Shown here in pieces: positions 1-6,442 of a DNA stretch of 7,945 bases. The notes beneath the pieces are model-generated. The model searched no databases. It saw only the letters and a list, made by a program, of their open reading frames with translations, and was not told where the DNA came from. Position numbers and translations under genes: made by a program. Source of the DNA: Paracoccaceae bacterium (GTDB lineage Bacteria; Pseudomonadota; Alphaproteobacteria; Rhodobacterales; Rhodobacteraceae); NCBI GenBank assembly GCA_007123625.1, contig SKKS01000101.1, positions 1 to 7,945 of the forward strand, in the 5' to 3' direction. The first letter of the stretch is position 1, and the number at the start of each line of letters is the position of its first letter.

Positions 1-2
1 GC

Positions 3-611
3 ATCACGGCATTTCTGGTGGAAAAAGAGATGGCGGGCTTCAGCACCAGCCCCCATTTCGACAAGCTCGGCATGCGCGGGTCCAATACCGCCGAGTTGAT
101 CTTCGACGATGTGGCGGTGCCGTTCGAAAACGTGCTGGGCGAGGAAGGGCGCGGCGTTCGTGTCTTGATGTCGGGGCTGGATTACGAACGCGTGGTGCTG
201 TCCGGAATTGGCACGGGGATCATGGCGGCCTGCCTGGACGAGGTGATGCCCTACATGAAAGAACGCCGCCAATTCGGTCAACCCATTGGAAATTTCCAGC
301 TTATGCAGGGCAAGATCGCGGACATGTACACGGCGATGAACACCGCCCGCGCCTATGTCTACGAGGTTGCCAGGGCCTGCGACCGGGGCACGGTGACCCG
401 CGCCGATGCGGCGGCCTGCGTGCTTTATGCCAGCGAACAGGCGATGGTGCAGGCGCATCAGGCGGTACAGGCCATGGGCGGGGCCGGGTTCATGAACGAC
501 AGCCCGGTCAGCCGCCTGTTCCGCGACGCGAAACTCATGGAAATCGGCGCCGGCACCTCGGAAATCCGCCGCATGCTGGTGGGGCGCGAGTTGATGGCAG
601 CGATGATCTGA
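3..611 (+). CDS. ivd: Isovaleryl-CoA dehydrogenase, C-terminal part (5' truncated by window)
   Basis: This FAD enzyme oxidises isovaleryl-CoA to 3-methylcrotonyl-CoA, the first committed step of lower leucine degradation, and passes electrons to electron transfer flavoprotein. The reading frame is already open at base 3 (ITAFLVEKEMAGF), so the GTG at 18 is not a true start; roughly the last half of a family of about 390 residues is present. Visible are the acyl-CoA dehydrogenase signatures ERRQFGQPIGNFQLMQGKIA and, near the end, GGAGF...RLFRDAKLMEIGAGTSEIRR. Two details separate it from other acyl-CoA dehydrogenases. The sequence LDYERVVLSG carries a glutamate (codon 186-188) where human isovaleryl-CoA dehydrogenase has its catalytic base Glu254. 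The usual base of medium- and short-chain enzymes (the E of YEGT) is alanine here (IGAGT). The methylcrotonyl-CoA carboxylase and HMG-CoA lyase genes downstream agree. A related branched-chain acyl-CoA dehydrogenase is a weaker alternative. Confidence 0.95.
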   Translation: MTAFLVEKEMAGFSTSPHFDKLGMRGSNTAELIFDDVAVPFENVLGEEGRGVRVLMSGLDYERVVLSGIGTGIMAACLDEVMPYMKERRQFGQPIGNFQLMQGKIADMYTAMNTARAYVYEVARACDRGTVTRADAAACVLYASEQAMVQAHQAVQAMGGAGFMNDSPVSRLFRDAKLMEIGAGTSEIRRMLVGRELMAAMI

Positions 612-634
612 CACGGTCCGGAGCGGCAGGCGGC

Positions 635-640
635 AAGGAG
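635..640 (+). promoter_or_regulatory. Ribosome binding site of the LprI-like gene
   Basis: AAGGAG lies nine bases before the ATG at 650. It is one of the best Shine-Dalgarno matches in the window. It supports the ATG at 650 as the start and suggests the small secreted protein is genuinely translated rather than being filler in the operon. Confidence 0.75.
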
Positions 641-649
641 AGGGAAGAA

Positions 650-1135
650 ATGCGCATTCTCATGGCGTTGTCGACGTTTCTTGTGCCTTGTGCCGCGCTC
701 GCGCAGGAGGTTCCGTTCGACCCGGCGCCGATCCAGCATTGTCTGGAATCGGACCCTGGCCCGGATTGTATCGGTCTTGGGGCGACGGCCTGTGCCACGG
801 CAATGGGCGGGACCGGGGCGGCGACCTGCATGATGGCGGAGTATGCGTTTCTGGAGAGTGTGTTGCGGGATGATTTTTATTTCCTGTACGAAGGCGAGTT
901 GGCCGCCGACATGATCCTTGCCGATCTGTCCCGCTTCGCCGAACGCCCCGCAGGCGCGCCGCTTCTGGCCGAGATGCAGGATCGCTGGATGGCATGGCGC
1001 GAAACTCTTTGCGCCTATGAAGCGTTGCAGGGCTGGAACACCGATGGCGAGGCTTTCAACGAAGCGCTGTGCCTGATGCAATTGACCGGCGAAAAGGTTC
1101 TGACCCTGCGTCGCCTTGCCATGGGCGGGGGTTGA
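650..1135 (+). CDS. Secreted LprI/DUF1311-like small cysteine-rich protein
   Basis: The predicted protein has 161 residues. Residues 1-18 look like a Sec signal peptide with a likely cleavage ALA|QE after Ala18; Cys14 lies inside it and is not a good lipobox. The mature part has six cysteines (31, 40, 48, 60, 121, 141), an even number that would suit three disulfides in the periplasm. The C-terminal pattern DRWMAWRETLCAYEAL followed by a second cysteine in ALCLMQLTGEKVLTLR resembles the DUF1311/LprI domain (W..YR...C......C...LT..R..EL), named after a mycobacterial lysozyme inhibitor. That family is broad, so lysozyme inhibition is not established here. The gene lies 38 bases after ivd and four bases before the acyl-CoA synthetase gene, so it is probably co-transcribed with leucine catabolism genes even though it should act outside the cytoplasm. 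No enzyme motif is visible. The domain assignment is moderately sure; the role is unknown. Confidence 0.8.
   Translation: MRILMALSTFLVPCAALAQEVPFDPAPIQHCLESDPGPDCIGLGATACATAMGGTGAATCMMAEYAFLESVLRDDFYFLYEGELAADMILADLSRFAERPAGAPLLAEMQDRWMAWRETLCAYEALQGWNTDGEAFNEALCLMQLTGEKVLTLRRLAMGGG
1127..1131 (+). promoter_or_regulatory. Weak ribosome binding site deciding the acyl-CoA synthetase start
   Basis: GGGGG lies eight bases upstream of the ATG at 1140, inside the last codons of the LprI-like gene. It is a poor Shine-Dalgarno match. With the four-base gap between stop and ATG, it suggests translation by re-initiation after the upstream gene. The in-frame TTG at 1116 would add only eight residues and is less likely. 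Confidence 0.45.
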
Positions 1136-1139
1136 ACAG

Positions 1140-2714
1140 ATGCGCCCCACACTGCCGCACAACCGCGATTTCCAAAGCCTGCGCAAGGGCTTCCGCTGGG
1201 ACATTCCGGCACGGCTCAGCATGGCGGCGCAGGCCTGCCATGACTGGGCGGCGCGCGATCCGGGGCGCGTGGCGTTGATTGATCTGTCGGACGGCGCGCG
1301 CACTGATATCAGCTATGCCCGGCTTGCGGGCATGACCCACGCGCTGGCCGCGCATCTGGCCGCCGCCGGGGTTCAGCGCGGCGACCGGGTGGGGGTGTTG
1401 CGCACGCAAAGCGGCTGGACCGCCGCCGCGCATCTGGCGATCTGGCACCTTGGCGCGATCTCGATCCCGCTGTTCCGACTGTTTGGCCGCGATGCGCTGG
1501 ACACCCGCCTGCGCGACAGCGCAGCCGCCCATGTGGTGACCGATGCCGAGGGCTTCGACCTTCTGGACGGGTTCGACCTCCTGCGGCACATCCCCGAGGA
1601 ACTGCCGCTGGATTTCGACACCTGTCACCCGATGGCCGATACCGGCCCCGAGGACCCGGCGGTGCTGATGTATACTTCGGGCACCACCGGCGCGCCCAAG
1701 GGGGCGCTGCATGGGCACCGGGTGCTGAGCGGGCATCTGCCGGGGGTCGAGATCAGCCACGACATGCTGGGCCAGCCGGGCGATTGCCTCTGGACCCCCG
1801 CCGATTGGGCCTGGATCGGCGGGCTGTTTGATGTGCTGATGCCGGGGCTGGCGCTGGGTGTGCCGGTGGTGGCCGCGCGGATGGCGAAATTCGACAGCGT
1901 GGAATGCGTCAACATCATCCGGGAAGCAACTGTGCGAAATGTGTTTTTCCCACCAACTGCTCTCAAGCGGCTGCGCGCCGACGGGGTCCGGATTCCGGGC
2001 CTGCGCAGCGTCGGTTCGGGCGGCGAGCCGCTGGGCGCCGAGATGCTGGCCTGGGGACAGACGGCGTTTGGCCTGACCATCAACGAATTCTACGGCCAGA
2101 CCGAATGCAACATGGTGGCCTCAAGCTGCGCCGCCCTGTTCGCGCCCCGTCCCGGCGCAATCGGCCGCACGGTGCCGGGATTCGACCTTGCCGTGCTGGA
2201 TCCCGACGGCCAGCCCACCAGCGGCGAAGGCGACATTGCCATCCGGCGCGGTGCGGCGTCGATGTTCCTGTGTTACTGGAACAATCCGCTGGCCACGGCG
2301 GACAAGTTCGCGGGCGACTGGATGCGCACCGGCGATCAGGGTGTCTGGGACGGGGACTATCTGCGCTTTGTCGGTCGCGCGGATGACGTCATCACCTCGG
2401 CCGGATACCGCATCGGCCCGGCCGAGATCGAGGACTGCCTCATGCACCACCCCGCCGTGGCGGTGGCCGCCGTGGTCGGACTGCCGGACCCGGCGCGCAC
2501 CGAAGCGGTCACCGCCTGCATCGTCGTCGCGCCGGGCCATGTTCCGGACATGGCCCTGGCCGAAGCCTTGCGCGCCCATGTCGGCAGGCATCTGTCCCCC
2601 CACATGACCCCGCGCGCGGTGCATTTCATGGATACCCTGCCAATGACCGTGACCGGGAAGGTACAGCGCAAGCGATTGCGCGAAACCCTTGTTGAACAGG
2701 ATGATACGGCATGA
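1140..2714 (+). CDS. AMP-forming acyl-CoA synthetase (medium/branched-chain type)
   Basis: The 524-residue protein is an ANL-superfamily ligase, which activates a carboxylic acid with ATP to an acyl-AMP and then transfers it to CoA. The core motifs are present in order: the phosphate-binding loop YTSGTTGAPKG (178-188), YGQTE (318-322), TGD (397-399), the hinge region GRADDVITSAGYRIGPAEIE (412-431), and the catalytic lysine Lys507 in TVTGKVQRK. The segment WTPADWAWIGGLFDVLMPGL (218-237) resembles medium-chain acyl-CoA and acetyl-CoA synthetase-like enzymes. At 524 residues it is well short of acetoacetyl-CoA synthetase and acetyl-CoA synthetase (about 650), so it is probably neither. Its stop overlaps the mccB start (ATGA at 2711), implying translational coupling. 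Inference: it may activate free isovalerate or another short or branched acid to feed the pathway. The substrate cannot be read from the sequence. The ATG at 1140 is preferred over the TTG at 1116 because it avoids overlap with the preceding gene. Confidence 0.9.
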   Translation: MRPTLPHNRDFQSLRKGFRWDIPARLSMAAQACHDWAARDPGRVALIDLSDGARTDISYARLAGMTHALAAHLAAAGVQRGDRVGVLRTQSGWTAAAHLAIWHLGAISIPLFRLFGRDALDTRLRDSAAAHVVTDAEGFDLLDGFDLLRHIPEELPLDFDTCHPMADTGPEDPAVLMYTSGTTGAPKGALHGHRVLSGHLPGVEISHDMLGQPGDCLWTPADWAWIGGLFDVLMPGLALGVPVVAARMAKFDSVECVNIIREATVRNVFFPPTALKRLRADGVRIPGLRSVGSGGEPLGAEMLAWGQTAFGLTINEFYGQTECNMVASSCAALFAPRPGAIGRTVPGFDLAVLDPDGQPTSGEGDIAIRRGAASMFLCYWNNPLATADKFAGDWMRTGDQGVWDGDYLRFVGRADDVITSAGYRIGPAEIEDCLMHHPAVAVAAVVGLPDPARTEAVTACIVVAPGHVPDMALAEALRAHVGRHLSPHMTPRAVHFMDTLPMTVTGKVQRKRLRETLVEQDDTA

Positions 2715-4315
2715 AACTCACCTCTTCCATCCTGACCGGCGCCGACAGTTTCCGTGTCAATCGCGCCGCGCATCTGGCCGCACTGGATAGTGTCGCGCAG
2801 GCCGCCGCGATCGCTGCCGAAGGCGGTGGCAAGGCCGCGCGCGACCGCCACCGCGCCCGGGGCAAGATGCCGCCGCGCGAACGGGTGGCAAACCTGCTGG
2901 ATCCGGGCAGCCCGTTTCTGGAAATCGGCGCCACGGCAGCGCACGGCATGTACGACAACGCCGCCCCCTGCGCGGGCGTGATCGCCGGGATCGGGCGCGT
3001 TTCGGGGCAGGAGTGCATGATCCTGTGCAACGATGCCACGGTCAAGGGCGGCACCTATTTCCCCATGACGGTCAAGAAACACCTGCGCGCGCAAGAGATT
3101 GCCGAGGCCAATCATCTGCCCTGCATCTATCTGGTGGACAGCGGCGGCGCCAACCTGCCGCAGCAGGATCAGGTGTTTCCGGACCGCGACCATTTCGGTC
3201 GCATCTTCTTCAATCAGGCGCAAATGAGCGCGAAGGGCATTCCGCAGATCGCCGTGGTCATGGGCTCGTGCACTGCCGGTGGCGCTTACGTGCCCGCGAT
3301 GTCGGATGTCACCATCATCGTGAAGGGTCAGGGCACCATCTTTCTGGCAGGGCCGCCGCTGGTCAGGGCCGCGACGGGCGAAGTCGTCTCGGCCGAAGAT
3401 CTGGGCGGGGGCGACGTGCACACGCGGCTGTCCGGCGTGGCCGACTACCTGGCCGAGGATGACGCCCACGCGCTGGCGCTGGCGCGACGCGCGGTCAGCC
3501 ACCTCAACCGCCACAAACCCGAAACCGTCGCCTGGACCAGCCCCGAAGATCCGGCCTATGACCCTGACGAAATTCTGGGCGTGGTGCCCGCCGATCTGCG
3601 CACCCCCTATGACATCCGCGAGGTGATCGCCCGCGTCGTGGATGGCTCGCGCCTGGACGAGTTCAAGGCCCGTTTCGGCGAAACGCTGGTCACCGGATTC
3701 GCCCATGTCATGGGCTGCCCGGTGGGGATCGTCGCCAACAACGGGGTGTTGTTCTCCGACTCTGCGGTCAAGGGCGCGCATTTCATCGAATTGTGCAGCC
3801 AGCGCCGTATCCCGCTGATATTCTTGCAGAACATTACCGGCTTCATGGTGGGTCGACGGTACGAGAACGAAGGCATCGCGCGTCATGGCGCCAAGATGGT
3901 GACGGCTGTGGCCACCACTTCGGTGCCGAAGATCACGCTGCTGGTGGGCGGCAGTTTCGGCGCGGGCAACTACGGCATGGCCGGGCGGGCGTATTCGCCG
4001 CGGTTCCTCTGGACCTGGCCCAACGCGCGCATTTCCGTCATGGGCGGGGCGCAGGCGGCGGGCGTGCTGGCCACGGTGAAACGCGACGCGATGGAGCGCG
4101 CGGGCAAGGACTGGAGCGCCGAGGAGGAAGCGGCGTTCAAGCGCCCCACGGTCGAGATGTTCGAGCGCCAGTCGCACCCCCTCTATGCCAGCGCGCGGCT
4201 TTGGGATGACGGAATCATCGATCCGCGCAAGACCCGCGCGGTGCTGGCGCTGTCGCTGTCGGCCGCGCTGAACGCGCCCATCCCCGAGACACGTTTCGGC
4301 GTGTTCCGGATGTAG
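2711..4315 (+). CDS. mccB: Methylcrotonyl-CoA carboxylase, carboxyltransferase (beta) subunit
   Basis: This subunit moves the carboxyl group from carboxybiotin to 3-methylcrotonyl-CoA, giving 3-methylglutaconyl-CoA; in known enzymes it forms an alpha6-beta6 complex with the biotin-carrying subunit. The 534-residue length fits the family (about 535). The N-terminal half contains ARGKMPPRERVANLLDPGSPFLEIG (49-73) and the oxyanion region GSCTAGGAYVPAMSD (185-199). The C-terminal half contains NNGVLFSDSAVKGAHFIELC (343-362), the stretch FLQNITGFMVGRRYENEGIARHG beginning at 371, and GGSFGAGNYGMAGRAYSPRF (413-432). The GAHFIELC and FLQNITGFMVG wording is typical of methylcrotonyl-CoA rather than propionyl-CoA carboxylases; a geranyl-CoA carboxylase beta subunit is a less likely alternative given the ivd and HMG-CoA lyase genes nearby. 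Its ATG overlaps the preceding stop, and AGGA at 2698-2701 gives a ribosome binding site nine bases upstream. Confidence 0.97.
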   Translation: MKLTSSILTGADSFRVNRAAHLAALDSVAQAAAIAAEGGGKAARDRHRARGKMPPRERVANLLDPGSPFLEIGATAAHGMYDNAAPCAGVIAGIGRVSGQECMILCNDATVKGGTYFPMTVKKHLRAQEIAEANHLPCIYLVDSGGANLPQQDQVFPDRDHFGRIFFNQAQMSAKGIPQIAVVMGSCTAGGAYVPAMSDVTIIVKGQGTIFLAGPPLVRAATGEVVSAEDLGGGDVHTRLSGVADYLAEDDAHALALARRAVSHLNRHKPETVAWTSPEDPAYDPDEILGVVPADLRTPYDIREVIARVVDGSRLDEFKARFGETLVTGFAHVMGCPVGIVANNGVLFSDSAVKGAHFIELCSQRRIPLIFLQNITGFMVGRRYENEGIARHGAKMVTAVATTSVPKITLLVGGSFGAGNYGMAGRAYSPRFLWTWPNARISVMGGAQAAGVLATVKRDAMERAGKDWSAEEEAAFKRPTVEMFERQSHPLYASARLWDDGIIDPRKTRAVLALSLSAALNAPIPETRFGVFRM

Positions 4316-4336
4316 AAAGACTTGATGCCTCCGGCG

Positions 4337-4391
4337 GGAGTATTTCCGGCAAGATGAAACGCCCGTGCCTTCATCTTGCCGAAAATACTCC
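4337..4391. repeat. Long imperfect palindrome between mccB and mccA (REP-like intergenic repeat)
   Basis: Two 22-base arms, 4337-4358 and 4370-4391, are inverted copies with one mismatch (C4346 against A4382), separated by the 11-base loop ACGCCCGTGCC. The left arm reads GGAGTATTTCCGGCAAGATG and ends in AA. A small nested hairpin (CTCC 4329-4332 with GGAG 4337-4340) marks the left edge, and a run of seven G (4392-4398) follows the right arm. No T-tract follows, so it is not a standard intrinsic terminator, and it sits between two subunits of one enzyme. From memory, repeats of this style (CTCCGGCGGGAGTATTT...) are dispersed through Rhodobacterales genomes; this was not checked. A partial second copy lies at 6486-6500. 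In RNA it would form a strong stem that could protect or separate the mccB and mccA parts of the transcript. Confidence 0.85.
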
Positions 4392-4399
4392 GGGGGGGA

Positions 4400-4436
4400 A
4401 TCGCCGTCAGGCGATGGGGGGCAGCGCCCCCCGTCG
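4400..4436 (+). other. Two overlapping, mutually exclusive hairpins before mccA
   Basis: The first hairpin pairs ATCGCC (4400-4405) with GGCGAT (4410-4415) around loop GTCA. The second pairs CGATGGGGGGC (4412-4422) with GCCCCCCGTCG (4426-4436) around loop AGC, with one G-T wobble. They share bases 4412-4415, so both cannot form fully at once; the second is much stronger. The second ends seven bases before the mccA Shine-Dalgarno sequence and leaves it free. No T-tract follows. They may be part of the same dispersed repeat unit as the palindrome just upstream, or act as a transcript-stabilising structure. No ligand-binding core or leader peptide was recognised. Confidence 0.5.
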
Positions 4437-4443
4437 ACACCGC

Positions 4444-4450
4444 AAGAGGA
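4444..4450 (+). promoter_or_regulatory. Ribosome binding site of mccA
   Basis: AAGAGGA lies nine bases before the ATG at 4460. It confirms the start MFDKILIANRGEIA, which is the standard N-terminus of biotin carboxylase subunits. Unlike its neighbours, mccA starts 144 bases after the previous stop, so it depends on its own initiation site rather than on coupling. Confidence 0.7.
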
Positions 4451-4459
4451 TGCTGAACC

Positions 4460-6442
4460 ATGTTCGACAAGATCCTGATCGCCAATCGCGGCGAAATCGC
4501 CTGCCGGATCATCCGCTCGGCGCGCGGCCTTGGGGTGCGTACCGTGGCCGTTTATTCCGATGCCGATGCGCGCGCGCTGCATGTCGAACTTGCCGACGAA
4601 GCCATCCATATCGGCGGCCCGGCCCCGCGCGACAGCTACCTGCGTGGGGATGTGATCATTCGGGCCGCGCGCGACTCCGGGGCGCAGGCCATTCATCCGG
4701 GCTACGGGTTCCTGTCCGAGAACCCCGATTTTGTCGACGCGGTCGAATCGGCGGGCCTGACTTTCGTCGGTCCGTCGGCCCACGCGATCCGCGCCATGGG
4801 GTTGAAGGACGCCGCCAAGGCGCTGATGGCCGAGGCCGGCGTGCCGGTCGTGCCGGGCTATCACGGCGCCAATCAGGACGCCGAGCATCTGGCAGGCGCC
4901 GCCGATGCGATCGGATATCCGGTGATGATCAAGGCGGTCGCCGGGGGCGGAGGCAAGGGCATGCGGCTGGTCGAGACGCCCGATCGGTTCATGGACGCGC
5001 TGGAAAGCGCCAGGGGTGAGGCCGCGACCGCGTTCGGCAACGACGCCGTCCTGGTGGAGAAATTCATCGCCAAGCCGCGCCATATCGAGGTGCAGGTCTT
5101 TGGCGACGGTACGGATGCGGTGCATCTGTTTGAGCGCGACTGCTCGCTTCAGCGGCGCCACCAGAAGGTGATCGAGGAAGCCCCTGCGCCTGGCATGACC
5201 CCCGAGATGCGTGCCGCCATGGGGCAGGCCGCCGTGCGTGCGGCGCGTGCCATCGGCTACAAGGGCGCGGGCACGGTCGAGTTCATTGTCGATGGTAGCC
5301 GTGGCCTGCGCCCGGACGGTTTCTGGTTCATGGAGATGAACACCCGGCTGCAGGTGGAACACCCGGTGACCGAGGCGATCACCGGCGTCGATCTGGTGGA
5401 ATGGCAGCTGCGCGTGGCGTCGGGCGAAGGCCTGCCCTGCGCGCAGAACGATCTGGCCATCACCGGGCATGCGTTCGAGGCGCGCCTTTATGCCGAAGAC
5501 GTGCCGGCAGGGTTCTTGCCTGCGACGGGTCGGCTGGACCATCTGCGTTTCGACCCGGCGGCGCGCACCGATTCAGGTGTGCGGGCTGGCGACAGCATCA
5601 GCCCCTGGTACGACCCGATGATCGCCAAGGTGATCACTCATGGCCCGACCCGTGCCGTGGCGCTCCGGCGGCTGGGCGCGGCGCTGGCAGGGACCGAGGT
5701 TGCGGGCACGGTCACCAACCTGGCGTTTCTGGGCGCGCTGACGCGCCACGGGGGCTTTGCGGCGGGCGACGTGGACACCGGGCTGATCGCGCGGGATCTG
5801 GGTGCGCTTCTGACCGCACCCGAGGCGAGCGCGCGGGAGCTGGCGCTGGTGGCGTTGGTGGCCACGGGACTGGATGCGCCCGCCACAGGCGCGGTGGCGG
5901 CGGAAGGGAGCGGCGTGGACGGCTTGTGCGGATTCACCCTCTGGGCGCCCATGCGGCATGCGGTGACCCTGTTGGCGGGCGAGGCGCGCCATGAACTGCG
6001 GGTTGAGCCGTACGCCCCCGTTCATATCGCGGTGACCCACGCCGGGCAGGCGATGGAGGCGCGCTTTCGGGCCGGGGGCTGGTGGATCGACGGCGCGCGC
6101 ATGGACCAGCGCGCTGCGCGGATTGGGGACAACGTGGTGCTGTTCGGGGCTGTGCCGCGTGTGTTCGCCATCCCTGACCCCCTGGCACGCGCGGCCGAGG
6201 CGGGGGCCGCTGACGGGCTGGTGCTGGCGCCCATGCCGGGGCTGGTCAAGGCGGTCTTCGTGCGCGCGGGCGATGCGGTCGCGGTCGGCGCCCGGCTGGC
6301 GGTGCTGGAGGCGATGAAGATGGAACACACGCTGGCGGCACCCTATGCGGGCCGCGTGGCCGAGGTGCTGGCGGACGCCGGTGCGCAAGTCGAGGCGGGG
6401 GCCGCGCTGGTGCGGCTGGAAACCGAGGACCCCGGGGCATGA
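4460..6442 (+). CDS. mccA: Methylcrotonyl-CoA carboxylase, biotin-carboxylase/biotin-carrier (alpha) subunit
   Basis: This subunit uses ATP and bicarbonate to carboxylate its own biotin and delivers the carboxyl group to MccB. The 660-residue protein has the expected three parts. The biotin carboxylase domain (about 1-445) starts with KILIANRGEIACRIIRSARG and holds HPGYGFLSENPDF (79-91), the ATP-binding glycine loop AGGGGKGMRLVE (161-172), the basic active-site stretch FERDCSLQRRHQKVIEEAPA (224-243) and EMNTRLQVEHPVTE (292-305). A weakly conserved linker or subunit-binding domain follows (about 446-580). The biotin carrier domain (about 587-656) has the biotinylation motif EAMKMEH, with Lys620 as the predicted biotin attachment site 41 residues from the end. 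Its position after mccB identifies it as the methylcrotonyl-CoA enzyme rather than acetyl- or propionyl-CoA carboxylase. The stop lies within ATGA at 6439, where a short ORF could start. No broken motif is seen. Confidence 0.97.
   Translation: MFDKILIANRGEIACRIIRSARGLGVRTVAVYSDADARALHVELADEAIHIGGPAPRDSYLRGDVIIRAARDSGAQAIHPGYGFLSENPDFVDAVESAGLTFVGPSAHAIRAMGLKDAAKALMAEAGVPVVPGYHGANQDAEHLAGAADAIGYPVMIKAVAGGGGKGMRLVETPDRFMDALESARGEAATAFGNDAVLVEKFIAKPRHIEVQVFGDGTDAVHLFERDCSLQRRHQKVIEEAPAPGMTPEMRAAMGQAAVRAARAIGYKGAGTVEFIVDGSRGLRPDGFWFMEMNTRLQVEHPVTEAITGVDLVEWQLRVASGEGLPCAQNDLAITGHAFEARLYAEDVPAGFLPATGRLDHLRFDPAARTDSGVRAGDSISPWYDPMIAKVITHGPTRAVALRRLGAALAGTEVAGTVTNLAFLGALTRHGGFAAGDVDTGLIARDLGALLTAPEASARELALVALVATGLDAPATGAVAAEGSGVDGLCGFTLWAPMRHAVTLLAGEARHELRVEPYAPVHIAVTHAGQAMEARFRAGGWWIDGARMDQRAARIGDNVVLFGAVPRVFAIPDPLARAAEAGAADGLVLAPMPGLVKAVFVRAGDAVAVGARLAVLEAMKMEHTLAAPYAGRVAEVLADAGAQVEAGAALVRLETEDPGA

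Noticed and set aside
1116..1139. TTG start adding eight residues to the acyl-CoA synthetase
   Set aside because: It would overlap the end of the LprI-like gene. The ATG at 1140 lies four bases after that gene's stop and gives a normal N-terminus.
4337..4398. Intrinsic terminator between mccB and mccA
   Set aside because: The stem is strong, but it is followed by seven G and then more GC-rich sequence, with no T-tract. Ending transcription here would separate two subunits of one enzyme.
4316..4459. Mobile element remnant, tRNA or riboswitch in the mccB-mccA gap
   Set aside because: No transposase fragment, target-site duplication, cloverleaf or known riboswitch core was found; only the palindrome and the hairpins are supported.
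2357..5542. Open frame of 1061 codons on the minus strand
   Set aside because: It lies opposite mccB, most of the mccA biotin carboxylase region and the end of the acyl-CoA synthetase gene, all with intact family motifs. High third-position GC on the coding strand removes stops from the opposite frame. Its translation is rich in Arg, His, Gly and Ala without any recognisable domain.
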